Shown here: positions 35,531 through 46,144 of the stretch, piece after piece
Layout: every line of letters starts with the position of its first letter
How positions within the stretch are numbered: position 1 is the first letter of the stretch
Assembly (NCBI RefSeq): GCF_028009165.1
Contig: NC_079243.1
Coordinates: 4,588,001 to 4,652,000, forward strand
Direction: 5' to 3'
DNA length: 64,000 bases
DNA from: Akanthomyces muscarius
Lineage: Eukaryota; Ascomycota; Sordariomycetes; Hypocreales; Cordycipitaceae
Notes under the pieces: model-generated
What the model saw: the letters and a program-made list of their open reading frames with translations, nothing else
Database searches by the model: none
What the model was told of the DNA's origin: nothing
Made by a program: the position numbers and the translations under genes

Positions 35531-36274
35531 GTCGCTTGAGTAGCCTTGCGGTGTGGCCACGCCAGGGGTTCGGAATTATTGGCAGCTACATAGCCACAAT
35601 ATTAGTATGAACATCCCAATTCTCGTGTCCTGAACCGGAATCAACGTCACATTGCAGTTCCCAAGAAGACCACAACGCGCGAATCAATGAGGGGTCTACA
35701 GAATGCTGAACCCAAGCTTTTTCAGACAGCTCTGGTTCTAAGACCTGCATCTGTTCCGTACCAATCGGAACTGGGAGTGGTGCCGCCGGAGGCTGCTGAC
35801 GGCTGAGGAGGAGGTGTGTCGATATCTTTGACTGAGGCGTCGGAAGCTAATTTAGACTCGACTAGGGTCGACGGCCAGGATTTGGTGGCGCCGCCAACGG
35901 ATCGTCGCCGAACGGGGTGTCAATAATAACATTGGATCATCGAGAGGCAGCAGCAGCGAGACGAAGAAGAAAAGTGAGAAAAGACGTAATGCATGTTCAA
36001 GGACAACAAGCTAGAGAATAGTGGTGACACAATTTATGGATATTACAGGTCAATTGGTTTTACATCAGCCAGCCACCAACCGGCTTTTTCTGCCGAAATC
36101 TGTCGAGCAAATACCTCCCGTGCGGCGACAAGCCGAGGCGAAGCAGCTTAAGCCGCTTAGTCAATTTCGGCCTCTCCCAAACCGATTACTTGCCAATTCT
36201 ACCAAGTCTCTGACATCTCAGAAATTTCAATCACTGTGGACGGCATTGATGCTTAATCCAATCCCCAGAGCACC
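35531..36274. other. Intergenic between ligase and IDO-like gene
   Basis: 744 bp, no supported gene. It holds the promoter of the IDO-like gene. Confidence 0.5.
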
Positions 36275-37888
36275 ATGCATAGTCTTCTGAACTTGGCAGT
36301 GCTGGTGGCCGCGGCGGTGTTGTTCTATACATGGCGACAGTGGCGACGCCAGCCCACCCCCATTGAGGACAAGCTTCTGCCGGAAACTGGGATTGAAAGC
36401 TTGAAAGGTCTTTGTATGAGCCATGAGCTTCGAACTGATTTTTTGAAGCTTGTTCGCGACGATGGTGCGGGGAGCTGGCCACCGCGTGCTCGTCATCACG
36501 ACTGGCCTGCTGCTTTGAGCGCCTTCAGCACCGTTTACAAAGAGGTTGCTCCGCATCTGGCGACCGCGGAGCCGTCCCTTGATGATGATTTCAACATCAA
36601 GAGATGTGCCGAGTTTCGCGCACGTATGCGTGCAAGTCTCGAGCAGCACGTTGATGCGGACGCTACAGCAAGGTGTCTCGAGGCGATCCTGCGTGGCGAT
36701 TACAGCGAACTCAGCCGCGACTCTTTCAACGGTTTCTATTCATGCGTAGCTTGCTTGAGACATGCTTACCGGTGCGTTATCCTTGGGAGGATCGTTATTA
36801 TTATGTTGTTCAATGGGGCTAATATTGTGGCAATCGCCATTCGCAGATGGGCCACCAATCCGGTCGTTCGAGTAGCCCAAAACGAGAAGTTCCTTGCGTT
36901 CCCACCCGAGTTGGACTTGGCGTGGTCATTTATACAAAAGCATCTCGATATTACTTCTCCGAGTGGAAACATTGTGGCGAACATTATTTGCAACTTTGAC
37001 GCTCAAGGCAAACTGGCCTACCGGGTCAACGAAGGCATGTCCGATGCTGTACTGCAGACTGAGCTTGCCTGGTGCAGGCTGTTTACCGATTCTGAGACTT
37101 TGGTGAGTCTTCAGCCCAGTTTCGCACTCGATTGAATTTTGTTAGTTGACTTGCTCTGACTCAACAATTTAGGCGACACCAATGTACTGCAGCATCATTC
37201 AAGCCATGATGAGCTACGGACAGGGCGACAAGAAGGCCGCTCTCGCCTATACGGAGGCCGTATTCGAACATCTTCGGAAGCTCATTCTTTACCTCTACGA
37301 TAATATGAATGATCCCAATGTCTCTCGTGCCATCTGGGTTCGTCACGTATCGGGAATCCACAGCTGGGGTCTGACATCGGACTCTGAGCACGGCCCAATC
37401 GAGTACGGCGGGCTATCTGGCAGCCAAACGCTCATATTCCTCTCCGTGGACGCTTTTCTCGGCATTGCCTCCTATCATTCGGACGAAGAAATCAAGATGC
37501 ACATTTCCAAGAATATGAGAAATGTCTTTGCAGCCATGCAGAGGCACTGCTTCCGACCCAGCCTGGCCAAGAGCGGCTCGGTCGAAGATCTGGCCATCGT
37601 CGAAGTCATGGATCGTATCGTCAAGCAAATGAGAGTAAGCCACCATCTCACTTGTACATAATTCGAGGATTTTGCTAATAAAAGGTCTCCCTGTAGACTT
37701 TTCGCGGCGTCCACAAAGTTCGAGCCGTTCGGTTCCTCTCTGCGCCGGCGCCAGAGAGAGTGCCCATGACAGCTGCCCTCTCTGTTTTGGATGACAAGGA
37801 GACGGACGAGAAGCAGCAACCAAAAGAAGAAGATGCGTATGCCTCGATCGATGGACTCTTGACAAAAAGGCTCAATCAGACTGTTTGA
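36275..37888 (+). CDS. Indoleamine 2,3-dioxygenase-like protein
   Basis: Four exons, 36275-36771, 36847-37102, 37173-37634 and 37697-37888; 468 aa. The first intron is 75 bp and reads through in frame, but it has good splice signals and would insert an odd hydrophobic block, so it is treated as an intron. A hydrophobic N-terminal helix (about 5-20) is unusual for this family. By eye the C-terminal two thirds follow human IDO1: a YGGLSGSQTLIFLSVDAFLG block (about 329-348) matches the IDO1 GGSAGQSS...FDVLLGI block. The segment after it matches the IDO1 heme-ligand region. There the proximal His (His346 in IDO1) lines up with Met366 in KNMRN. IDO opens the indole ring of tryptophan. Whether this protein binds heme or does so is uncertain. 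Confidence 0.72.
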
Positions 37889-38365
37889 TGTAGAACTGCC
37901 AGACTATGTCAAGACGACCACCATAGATGCATCTAATGCGATGAGTAGAATTGGTGCCAATTACAGGTCCAGATCGACTTGGACTTTAATACGTAAAGAT
38001 CTATAGAAACGAGCTTCCTGGCAATAAATGCGCAAACGCTGCAGTAGCTCAACACAATATTGCAGTCTTTCCTCGTCCATGAACCTGCGTGTTAGTGATT
38101 TCTGTGGCAAGTCAACAATCTCGATTTAGTGCCTGGCAGCGCCTATCCGGTGCCCTAAAAATAATTGCTAGGTCGCTGTGGCTGAACCGACCGTGTGACA
38201 TTAGTATGTCTTGCCGACCAATCGGCGCGTGGCAAATTATCCAAAATGCAAGATATAAAAGGCCCGTTCCTTGTTCTTACAGATCGTGGACATCTTCCCG
38301 TCTGCCCACAGTATCGCCACTCAAGCAGTCTTGCATCTTCCGATTTGCCCTCGCCTCCAGGCGCG
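37889..38365. promoter_or_regulatory. Upstream region of the PSD-like decarboxylase gene
   Basis: 477 bp between two same-strand genes. It contains a TATAAAA box at 38254-38260, 106 bp before the predicted ATG. The rest shows nothing recognisable. Confidence 0.5.
38254..38260 (+). promoter_or_regulatory. Candidate TATA box of the PSD-like gene
   Basis: TATAAAA in an otherwise mixed-composition stretch, at a plausible distance from the start codon at 38366. Confidence 0.5.
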
Positions 38366-40082
38366 ATGTTTTCCATGGACAGAGCAGCGAAAGGGCGAGC
38401 TCTGCTATGGACGATTATGATTGTATACGTACTGGTCACGACCTGGAATTTCGTCGCTCTCGATTCCGACCGCAAATTCCGGCTGTCCAAGGGCGTCAAC
38501 TCATCCGCCACAAGCAGCACCCCCAGCCCGCAGTATGGAAGACACCGAAACACCCACTTCCTGCTTGTACCGATTCTTCTAACCACAAAGACGAGGTAGA
38601 ACTTGGCCATACCTTGATCATGATAGACACACGGCATACCTTCAGCAGCTGATTGCGCAAGTCGACTCCCAACCTGAGCAGCCACTGTCGCCAGCGACAC
38701 AGCGTTTCAAGGACGCCATCGAGGCGGCGCCGCACTTGTACATGTACTTTACCGAAATGTTCACCGAGATCCCTGACGAAGTTCGTTATGGCCAGAACAG
38801 TACTGTGCTCCGCTCTTACGACCACATGCTGCGACTTTTGAGCCACATTGTCAAAACGGCACCTCCTCCTGGGCTGGGCATTCCGGTGCCGCCAATGGCC
38901 TTGATACTCACCGATCCAGCAAATACTGCGAGGTATGTGTTGCTGTCTTCTGGTAGCGAAGCACTTCGAATCATAACACGATATCGTGAACAGTGGCCAC
39001 GCTGCCTTTTCCGACCCTAAGGTTAACGTACTGCTGAAGGGCGTCTTGAACGAATGGGCAGCATTTCTTGGAGTAGGTCGCTCGTCATTCTCGTCTCCGT
39101 GCTTGATGCAGCAATAGCAAGGGTTCTAACACTGATGTCAATTCGCAGAGCGCCGATTCGCTTCCATTTGTCAAGAGCGGCTCTGATGGTTGGCTTGGGA
39201 ACGCTTCGCTTGTCGAACTAGAGCATGTTGCCAACCTCCCGTCTGGCACAACTGCCAGCTTTTCAGATATTTTCGAGTGCGATGTCGAGGCGGAATATTA
39301 CGGTTTTCGCTCTTGGGATGGTAAGTAAAACAACACAGCTTGCTGTAACTTCGTCAAGCCTGCTTACCCCTTTCCCAGACTTCTTTACTCGACGCTTCCG
39401 TCCCCAGATGCGTCCAGTCGCCGATCCAGACGACGACAGCGTCATCGTCAACGCTTGCGAGTCTGTTCCTCACACAGTGGGCATGAAGGCCAAGCTTCGA
39501 GACACATTCTTCATCAAAGACCAACCCTATTCGGTCATCGATATGCTGGGTCACGATCCGATTGCAAACGAATTTGCCGATTCGACAGTATACCAGGCAT
39601 TTTTGAGCATGCACTCGTACCATCGCTGGCACGCACCCATCTCTGGAAGAATTCACAGTGCCTACGTTGTCGACGGTACATACTACAGCCTTCCACGTTT
39701 TTTTGGCAACGACCAGCTCGGAAAGACCTTTCCGGCGAAACCGGCAGGTTTCGGACACGCCATGCGATACCTCAGTGAAATGGCGACGCGTGCCGTTATC
39801 ATCATCGAGTCCGACCACCCAGGCTTGGGATTGGTTGCATTTGTTGCGGTCGGCATGGTTGAGATCAGCACTTGCGAGATTACGGTTGAAAAAGGACAGC
39901 ACGTCAAGAAGGGCGATGAACTGGGCTCGTTCCACTTTGGCGGCTCCAGCTACTGCTTGCTCTTCCAGGATGGAGTCGAGCTCACGGATTTGCCTGCCCC
40001 GGGCGACTTTCAGTCACCAAACGTGCCAGTTCTGGGCAAGATTGCTTCTATTGCGCCACCGCGTCTCGCAGTTCAGAAATGA
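38366..40082 (+). CDS. Phosphatidylserine-decarboxylase-like pyruvoyl enzyme, PsiD-type subgroup (putative amino-acid decarboxylase)
   Basis: Five exons, 38366-38532, 38591-38932, 38994-39072, 39149-39320 and 39379-40082; 487 aa. An N-terminal hydrophobic helix (about 12-30) may anchor the protein. A helical domain follows (HLYMYFTEMFTEIPDE), then the decarboxylase core with SWDDFFTRRFRP, a NACES strand, and the His-rich motif HSYHRWHAPISG. The self-cleavage site near the C-terminus reads FHFGGSSYCLLF (GGSS at 441-444). The Ser after the cleaved Gly would become the pyruvoyl cofactor. This layout, rather than the mitochondrial LGST type, is found in secondary-metabolism members such as the L-tryptophan decarboxylase PsiD of psilocybin synthesis. 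Action on an aromatic amino acid is therefore likely but not proven. Exon 1 is the least certain part. Confidence 0.82.
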
Positions 40083-40275
40083 CGTTCTTACTTGAAATTC
40101 GGAAAATTCGGAAGCCAAGGCCTGGTAGACATGGAATGTAAGCTACTAGCGAATAATTAAGGTTGCCGCAAAATTGCAGTCCAGGTGAAGATCTGATATG
40201 CGTGCTTCTGCGCTAACCTATCGCAAGGTTACAGAGTGCATTCACCATGACTCGTTGTTTATGCATGCCTTTTCC

Positions 40276-40400
40276 CGCATAGTAGAGACGTTTACCCGCA
40301 TAACAAAGACGGCATCCCACACAGTAGAGACCTCTGCCGGCACAATGAAGACGGTATCCCGCACAATAGAGACCTCTGCACGCATAAAAAGAGTGGTCCG
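40276..40400. repeat. 21-bp minisatellite, six units
   Basis: Units begin at 40276, 40297, 40318, 40339, 40360 and 40381, a strict 21-bp period. Each begins with a CGCAT/CRCAC-like core and contains RAGA-type purine runs. Read in the open plus frame each unit gives seven residues, alternating ...ETxx and ...KTxx. The period is a multiple of three with no frame-breaking indel. Confidence 0.85.
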
Positions 40401-41024
40401 ATTATTATGCTTGAATAGGGCCGAGTGTCAACTAGGCAGCCATGATGTCAATCAGCAGCAGTCCTATTCGCCAATTAGCCTATCGACAACTCCTCTCAAT
40501 TCGAAAAGCTTTTCTAGACGGCCCGAGACAGAGGCCGATCGCTTTTTTGCGGCCCAGAAGAAAATTTACACATACGAGTCCGGTTTTCGGCCTTTGGTTT
40601 CGCGATACCGACCACCGTCTGTCTATCCAATTGGAAAAGCCACCATCGGTCTGGTTCAGCCAGCCACACGACAGCTATGTCTCAGACATGTGCAAGCCCC
40701 TGTCACCACGCAGACAAGCCCACGCCACTAGCTTCAGTTGACGGCGTGTACGCACTCCCTGCCAGACTGCACACCCCCCATCGCAATGTTGTCGATTTCT
40801 CCATCTGGATCCGTAATGGCGCAGATCTTGCTCGCTCGTATAAAAGCGGCAACAAGTTCAGGTCCATGTTTTTCAGCCGACAGATGTGAGACCTAACTTC
40901 TAACGGTTTATTTAATTATTGACAAAGAAAAAAAGATTCTAATACTTTTTTGTCGTCGGGCTATCGGGAGCTGCATCTGCTGTCCCTTTCCCCCATCAAT
41001 TCCACCGCAATACAGAGGCACTGA

Positions 41025-41031
41025 TATAAAG
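41025..41031 (+). promoter_or_regulatory. Candidate TATA box of the second P450 gene
   Basis: TATAAAG lies 107 bp before the ATG at 41139, the same spacing as the TATA box of the PSD-like gene. Confidence 0.45.
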
Positions 41032-41138
41032 TCTGCAAAACTGGGAGCACGTCATCTGTTCAATTGCATACTCATTTTCCAATTGCCCTCTTTTTGGATA
41101 CATAGGCCGTCAGCTCAGTACTGGCCAAGTCTGTCGCC

Positions 41139-42960
41139 ATGGAGATCTTTGAAGTATTCCAGCCCCTGCCGGAACTCCTCGTCCAGCTGCCTCACCGGTT
41201 CTACCAACTGTCATGGCCAGAACTGTCCATTCTAAGCCTACTTAGGCCATTGATTGCTTGCATCGCAATCTATCTCGCTATTTTCCTAAAGTCATCGTCG
41301 ACTGCCAGCTTCCCTGGACCTCGGCCGTGGCCCATCGTGGGCAACCTGCCATCGCTCTACCGCTGCCACGCTGAAAGGCAGTTCTTTCTGTGGTCCAAGC
41401 AACTCGGCGATGTGATTCAAGTCAGGTTCGGAAACATGACGGTCATTGTTGTCAACTCTGCAGCTTCGGCCAAGGAAATCTTTACGGGCAGCGCAGCCGC
41501 TCTCTCATCGCGCCCAATCTTCCACACTTTTCACCAAGTAAGCCAATATCCGCAATCATGTGCGAATGCTGTCTGTCACATTCACAGATATTTTTATATC
41601 GATTGAAGAGACTGCTAATAAGACATTCAGTTCATTGCTGGAACTCTGGGACCGACCATCGGCACCGCAGTCTACGGCGATGCTCTGAAGCGCGGGCGAA
41701 AGGCCACAGCAGCTGAGCTCAGCAAACCTGCTGTAAAGGCTAATCTTGATAAAATCGATCTCGAAACGAGGCATTTTATACACGAGCTCTTAAGCTACGG
41801 TAGCGAGGGTCTGGCTCCGCTCCACGTCTCAAAGCTCGTCAAGAGACTGGCCTTGAGTCTGTCCATGTCCATCTGCTACGGTCGGCGCATGTATCTTGGC
41901 GATCCCTTGACGCAAGAAATCATTGAAGTGGAGCATGAGATCCTGAAACTGCGAAGCATGACCGACAACCTGCAGGACTTTGTTCCCATGCTGCGTGTAT
42001 GGCCGTTTAACCGCTATCGTGGGTCGGCCGTCAAGCTCTGCGAGCGCCGCGACGCCTACGTCCGACAGCTCAATGAGGAGGTCGAGGCGAAGATGCTCAA
42101 CAACACTCACGAGCAATGTTTGTGGGCGAAGAATGAACAGGCCGCGCACCCTCTCCCTCTTACCGAACTCTCGACTGTCCTTCTCACGTTTCTTTCGGGC
42201 GGCTTGGCGACCGAAAGCAATACCATCTACTGGGGCCTGATTCTTCTGGCCACAAGACCAGATATTCAGCAAACTGCGTTGGACCATATCCAAAAGGCGT
42301 ACCCGGACGTTGACCAGGCATTTGAGGGAACGGTGCGGGACACCGAGGACATACCCTATATCAGCGCTCTGGTGCGCGAAATCCTACGGTATGTTCAGCC
42401 CCAGGCGAAAAGAAAAGCTGCTATGTATGATCAAGCATCAAATCTAACAACAGCACTAGATTCTACACCCCGTCACGACTCGCGTTGCCACGATTGGCGG
42501 TGCAGTCAATCGCCTACAAAGACAAAATAATCCCCGAAGGAAGCACTGTGGTGCTCAACACATTCGCATGCAACAGAGGTAAGGTCCCTCGATGCCCAGC
42601 GGCAACATAAATTGGCTAACATGTCGTTTTAAAGACCCTACGCTGTACCGCGATCCCGACGTCTTTCGCCCCGAGCGCTGGTTCGAAGACCCTGATCAGC
42701 CCATCTTCAGCTACGGTCTGGGCTACCGCATGTGTGCGGGGTACACGCTGGCCAACCATGTCATGTACACACTCTTCACTCGCCTCATTGCGTCGTTTGA
42801 GATTTGTGCCGGGCCGGGTATTGATGCAGACCCCATCTCGGGATGTGAGGACCCTGCGCACCAAGCCATGGCGCCGCGGCCTACAGGTCTGTACTTTAAG
42901 CCACGGGATGCAACGTTGCTCAAAAGTGCTCTTGCGCGCGATATTTATCATCAGATCTAG
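41139..42960 (+). CDS. Cytochrome P450, resembling CYP504-type aromatic-acid hydroxylases
   Basis: Four exons, 41139-41537, 41631-42388, 42460-42578 and 42635-42960; 533 aa. A hydrophobic anchor (about 30-50) is followed by the Pro-rich hinge FPGPRPWPIVGNLPS. The I-helix region reads LSGGLATESNTIYWG, where the usual acidic-Thr pair is replaced by Glu-Ser. The K-helix ExxR is EILR. PERW and the heme loop SYGLGYRMCAG with Cys459 follow; Tyr replaces the first Phe of the loop. The YGxGxRMCAG loop and general layout recall phenylacetate and 3-hydroxyphenylacetate hydroxylases, but family assignment is by eye only. It should be an ER-bound monooxygenase. It lies next to the PSD-like gene on the same strand. 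Confidence 0.88.
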
Positions 42961-44136
42961 AGGGTGGTGAAAAGTTACTGATTGGAATTTTTTTTTTTTT
43001 TTTGATGAACTGATGGGTTATGCCGTCGAGCCGACAAGCTGTCTTGGCCCGTTTAATGATCGGGGCTGTCGAGTCTATGAGGGTGAAAGCGACCGGTCGC
43101 GGATAGCTGGTTTTCAATATATTAGATTATCCGCAATTTCGTCTAGACGAGCTTTACGGCGGTCGGTTTATTCTTTTCGCGGCGATTCTTTGTTCCAAAG
43201 AGAAGAACCCGGCCTCGTCGTGTAACAATCAGTGATGCAGGGTAAGGCGCCTGCGGACACGCGCTGTTCGACGATGATCGCGTTGGAGCAGAATGGAAAA
43301 AGAAGGCGGTACTTTCAGTGATAAATAAATTGCTTGCATATCATGTGAGAGTATTTCTTGCAGCTGCACAACTGGGGAGAAAAGTGACACAGTTCCCCGC
43401 ATTGACTGAATAATGCGCCGATGAGATTTTGCCGAGGGGGGCCGGGTGCAAGGAAGACCTCTCTCATGGTAAAAGAGACAGCAAATAGCCGCAATCTAAG
43501 GAGAAGTAATAGAGTTTGGTGGCTGCAGAATCGTGCGCACTTTCTTCTGATTAAGGAAGCTGTATCCGTAGCGATTAATAAGAAAAACGTGTCGCCCGGC
43601 CCAACATTACACAAGTTGGCCGAGATCATGCCAAGGGTAGACGGAAAACATTCGGCGAGATCCGCGGTACCGTGGGCCGTGCTCCGCTGCGCCTCGTCAA
43701 TATTCCATAAAGAGTGCGCTGAGCAGTCAGCTTGTATGGGGAACATTTCACGCCATTATAGGTTTTATTTGCTGCGAGTCAACCCTCAGGGTCCCATTGC
43801 AGGCCCAGGAGGAAGCGGCGGCCGCATCAGATTATGGTCGAGCCCTTTTGAGCGCGAATCTGATTGGGCACGCGCTGGCACACGCTCAGCCTGATTTCTT
43901 CGTCTACGTCCGTTTACGGTATGGAAACCCGTGGCTTAGCGGAGGACCAAGCCGGCAACGTCCTGCCGAGATGCGCGCGCGGTATTCCCGTGTTGTGTCT
44001 TGGCCATCAAGGTGCGTCGAGTTACATATAACGGTCGGGCTCCGGATCTCCTTGCTCTCAGATCTTGCGCGAATTTTGCGTTGTATCCACAGTGTATTTT
44101 ACCAAATAGGCAAAAATCGGGTTGTATTTTTGCATA
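42961..44136. other. Intergenic between P450 and MFS transporter
   Basis: About 1.2 kb with a T-run at 42988-43003 and only unsupported open frames. It holds the promoter of the transporter. Confidence 0.5.
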
Positions 44137-46144
44137 ATGGAAGCATCCGAAGCCTTGACGTCAAAGCCGGACTCGCGGCCTGTCGTGAAGAGATGGTATC
44201 ATTGGTATGATGCCGGTGCGAGCAAGGAAGAGCGAAAGCTTTTGAAGAAGCTTGACTTTTTTATCCTGCTTTATACTTGCCTGGTAGGCCAAAATCCCCT
44301 TCTTTGGTTGTTTAGTTGTTAACTGTTTCCATAGACATTTTTCATCAAATATTTGGTAAGTGCTTTGAACCACTCTCGGAATTGCTGCTGACCGTGAATA
44401 GGATCAAACCAATGTGACAAATGCCTATCTTACTGGCATGGAAAAAGATCTCGGCTTGGGAAGTATGTCTTACATAAAGCTGCTTTATTCTACAAAAACA
44501 ATGCTAACCCGTCTGACCAGAGACCAATGCGCTGAACTGGTTCACCACGTACTTTAGCATCGGAGTCATCATCGGAGCACCCATTTCGACATGTATGCTC
44601 ACCATAGTACAGCCGAGGTATTGGCTGCCATTCTGCACTATGGGGTGGTCCTTCTTTGTGCTTTTCATGTACAAGGCGCAGAACGTTAGTACTCTCTATG
44701 GATTAAGGTATGACGATCTTGTTTCCCTCGACCGTCGATTATTTTAACGTCATGACTAGATTCTGCTGTGGCTTCTTTGAAGCTGGTGCCTATCCTGGCT
44801 GCTTGTACCTGGTAATTATTTCTGTCTTTTCGTCACGAAAGCAGCTAATATGAGTTCAGATTGGAAGCTGGTATACCTCCACCGAGATCAGCCGTCGAAC
44901 TGGAATTTTCTTGTTTTCTTCGGCTCTTGGATCCATGTGCTCAGGCTATATCCAAGCTGGCTTGTGAGTAGCATGATCGTGCCCCAGAGCTCCAGAACTT
45001 AACATTGTCAATTCTCAGGCACAACAACATGGATGGTGTCATGGGCCTTGCATCGTGGCGGTGGTTGTTCATCTTTGACTTCATTCTGGGCATTCCCGTT
45101 GCCATTTTTGGCTTCTTCTTCTGCCCCGGTAAGTCGGCCGTACAGCTGTAGCCGCAGACAAATGTACTAACGACCAACAGATGAACCCAAGGGCAAGAAA
45201 ATCTGGTGGATGTCGGATGCTGAAAAAGAGCTCTCCATACTAAGGATGAAGAGAGACGGACGAGATGCAACAGGTGCTTGGTCATGGGATGTTGTCCGCC
45301 AAATTCTGCGGTCTTGGCAATTTTATTCTTTTGTCATTGGCTGGGGGTAAGTTTTTCTTTACATGCGCTGCCATGCACGCTCATTGCTGATTGTCACCAA
45401 GATTCGTGGAGCTCACCTGCGGCAACAACCTCTCCCGATGGATGGGCCTGTGGCTCAAAAAGTTGGGTTACAAATCTTCCAAGTTCAACACTCTGCCTAC
45501 TGTGGTTTACGTGGTGGTAAGTCTCTCGAGAAGTATCAAGTTTACCATCTGCTAATACTATGTGTAGCAACTCGGCTACATCTTCATCAGCTCCGTTGCC
45601 GCTGACTCGCTCAACAACAGATCGATACCGATGCTCTTTCTTTGTGGAACTCTGCTGTTCGGATACATCATTCTTCTCACAGGAACCAACAATTTCAGCC
45701 TGCGCATGGCCGCGTACTACATTGCCGGAGGATACGGCGGTCTCTCTCCACTTCTCGGCGGCTGGATCAATTGCAGTTGCGGCGGCAACAAGCAACTGCG
45801 TTCATTTACCACCGCGATGATGATTTCAGTTGGCTAGTGAGTATTCTGCCTTGAACCAATTTTTCAAGCAACCGCTAACATGCTCCAGTGCCATTGAAGC
45901 GCCCGCCCAACAAGTTTGGTTCCCGACCAAAGAGGCGCCCAACTTTACTCGCTCGCACGGTTATGCATATGGCATCGCCATGGTCGTGGCGACGGCGGTG
46001 TGGTGCTCTGCTGTGATTCCACTGATGTCACGATACTGGTTCTTCAAAGACGAAAAGCCGTGTCTTGACTGCGACTGCGAGGACCCAATTGTCGAGAGCG
46101 CCACTTACAGAGCCAACAACAAGGCGACAGACGGCTCTGACTAG
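44137..46144 (+). CDS. MFS transporter of the anion:cation symporter (allantoate/pantothenate permease-like) family
   Basis: Eleven exons: 44137-44283, 44335-44355, 44402-44462, 44521-44707, 44760-44811, 44860-44963, 45019-45128, 45181-45346, 45402-45516, 45568-45836 and 45889-46144; 495 aa. Every junction keeps frame. Exon 2 is only 21 nt (TFFIKYL) and is needed to complete the first membrane helix. The N-terminus (WYHWYDAG...EERKLLKKLDFFILLYTCL) followed by IKYLDQTNVTNAY is typical of the Dal5/Fen2/Liz1-type group, which imports organic anions such as allantoate, pantothenate, nicotinate or biotin. Here it may take up a precursor or move an acidic product. The C-terminal tail is Cys/Asp-rich. 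It is the last same-strand gene of the proposed cluster. Confidence 0.88.
44335..44355 (+). other. 21-nt micro-exon of the MFS gene
   Basis: It is flanked by ...CATAG on the left and GTAAGT on the right, and encodes seven residues that link the first transmembrane helix to the conserved DQTN motif. Without it the frame is kept but the helix is cut short. Confidence 0.7.

Larger units (their letters stand above)
40083..41138. other. Intergenic with minisatellite and an uncertain open frame
   Basis: About 1.06 kb. It contains a 21-bp tandem repeat (40276-40400) inside a 177-codon plus-strand open frame (40198-40731) with no recognised domain, and two TATA-like boxes (40839-40845 and 41025-41031). 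The open frame is not annotated as a gene because nothing beyond its length supports it. Confidence 0.5.

Noticed and set aside
36772..36846. Retained in-frame 25-residue hydrophobic insert in the IDO-like protein
   Set aside because: The segment has donor, branch and acceptor signals, and its removal restores a continuous conserved block, so it is treated as an intron.
40198..40731. 177-codon open frame containing the minisatellite
   Set aside because: It has no recognisable domain or splice context. The repeat itself could keep the frame open by chance because its period is a multiple of three.
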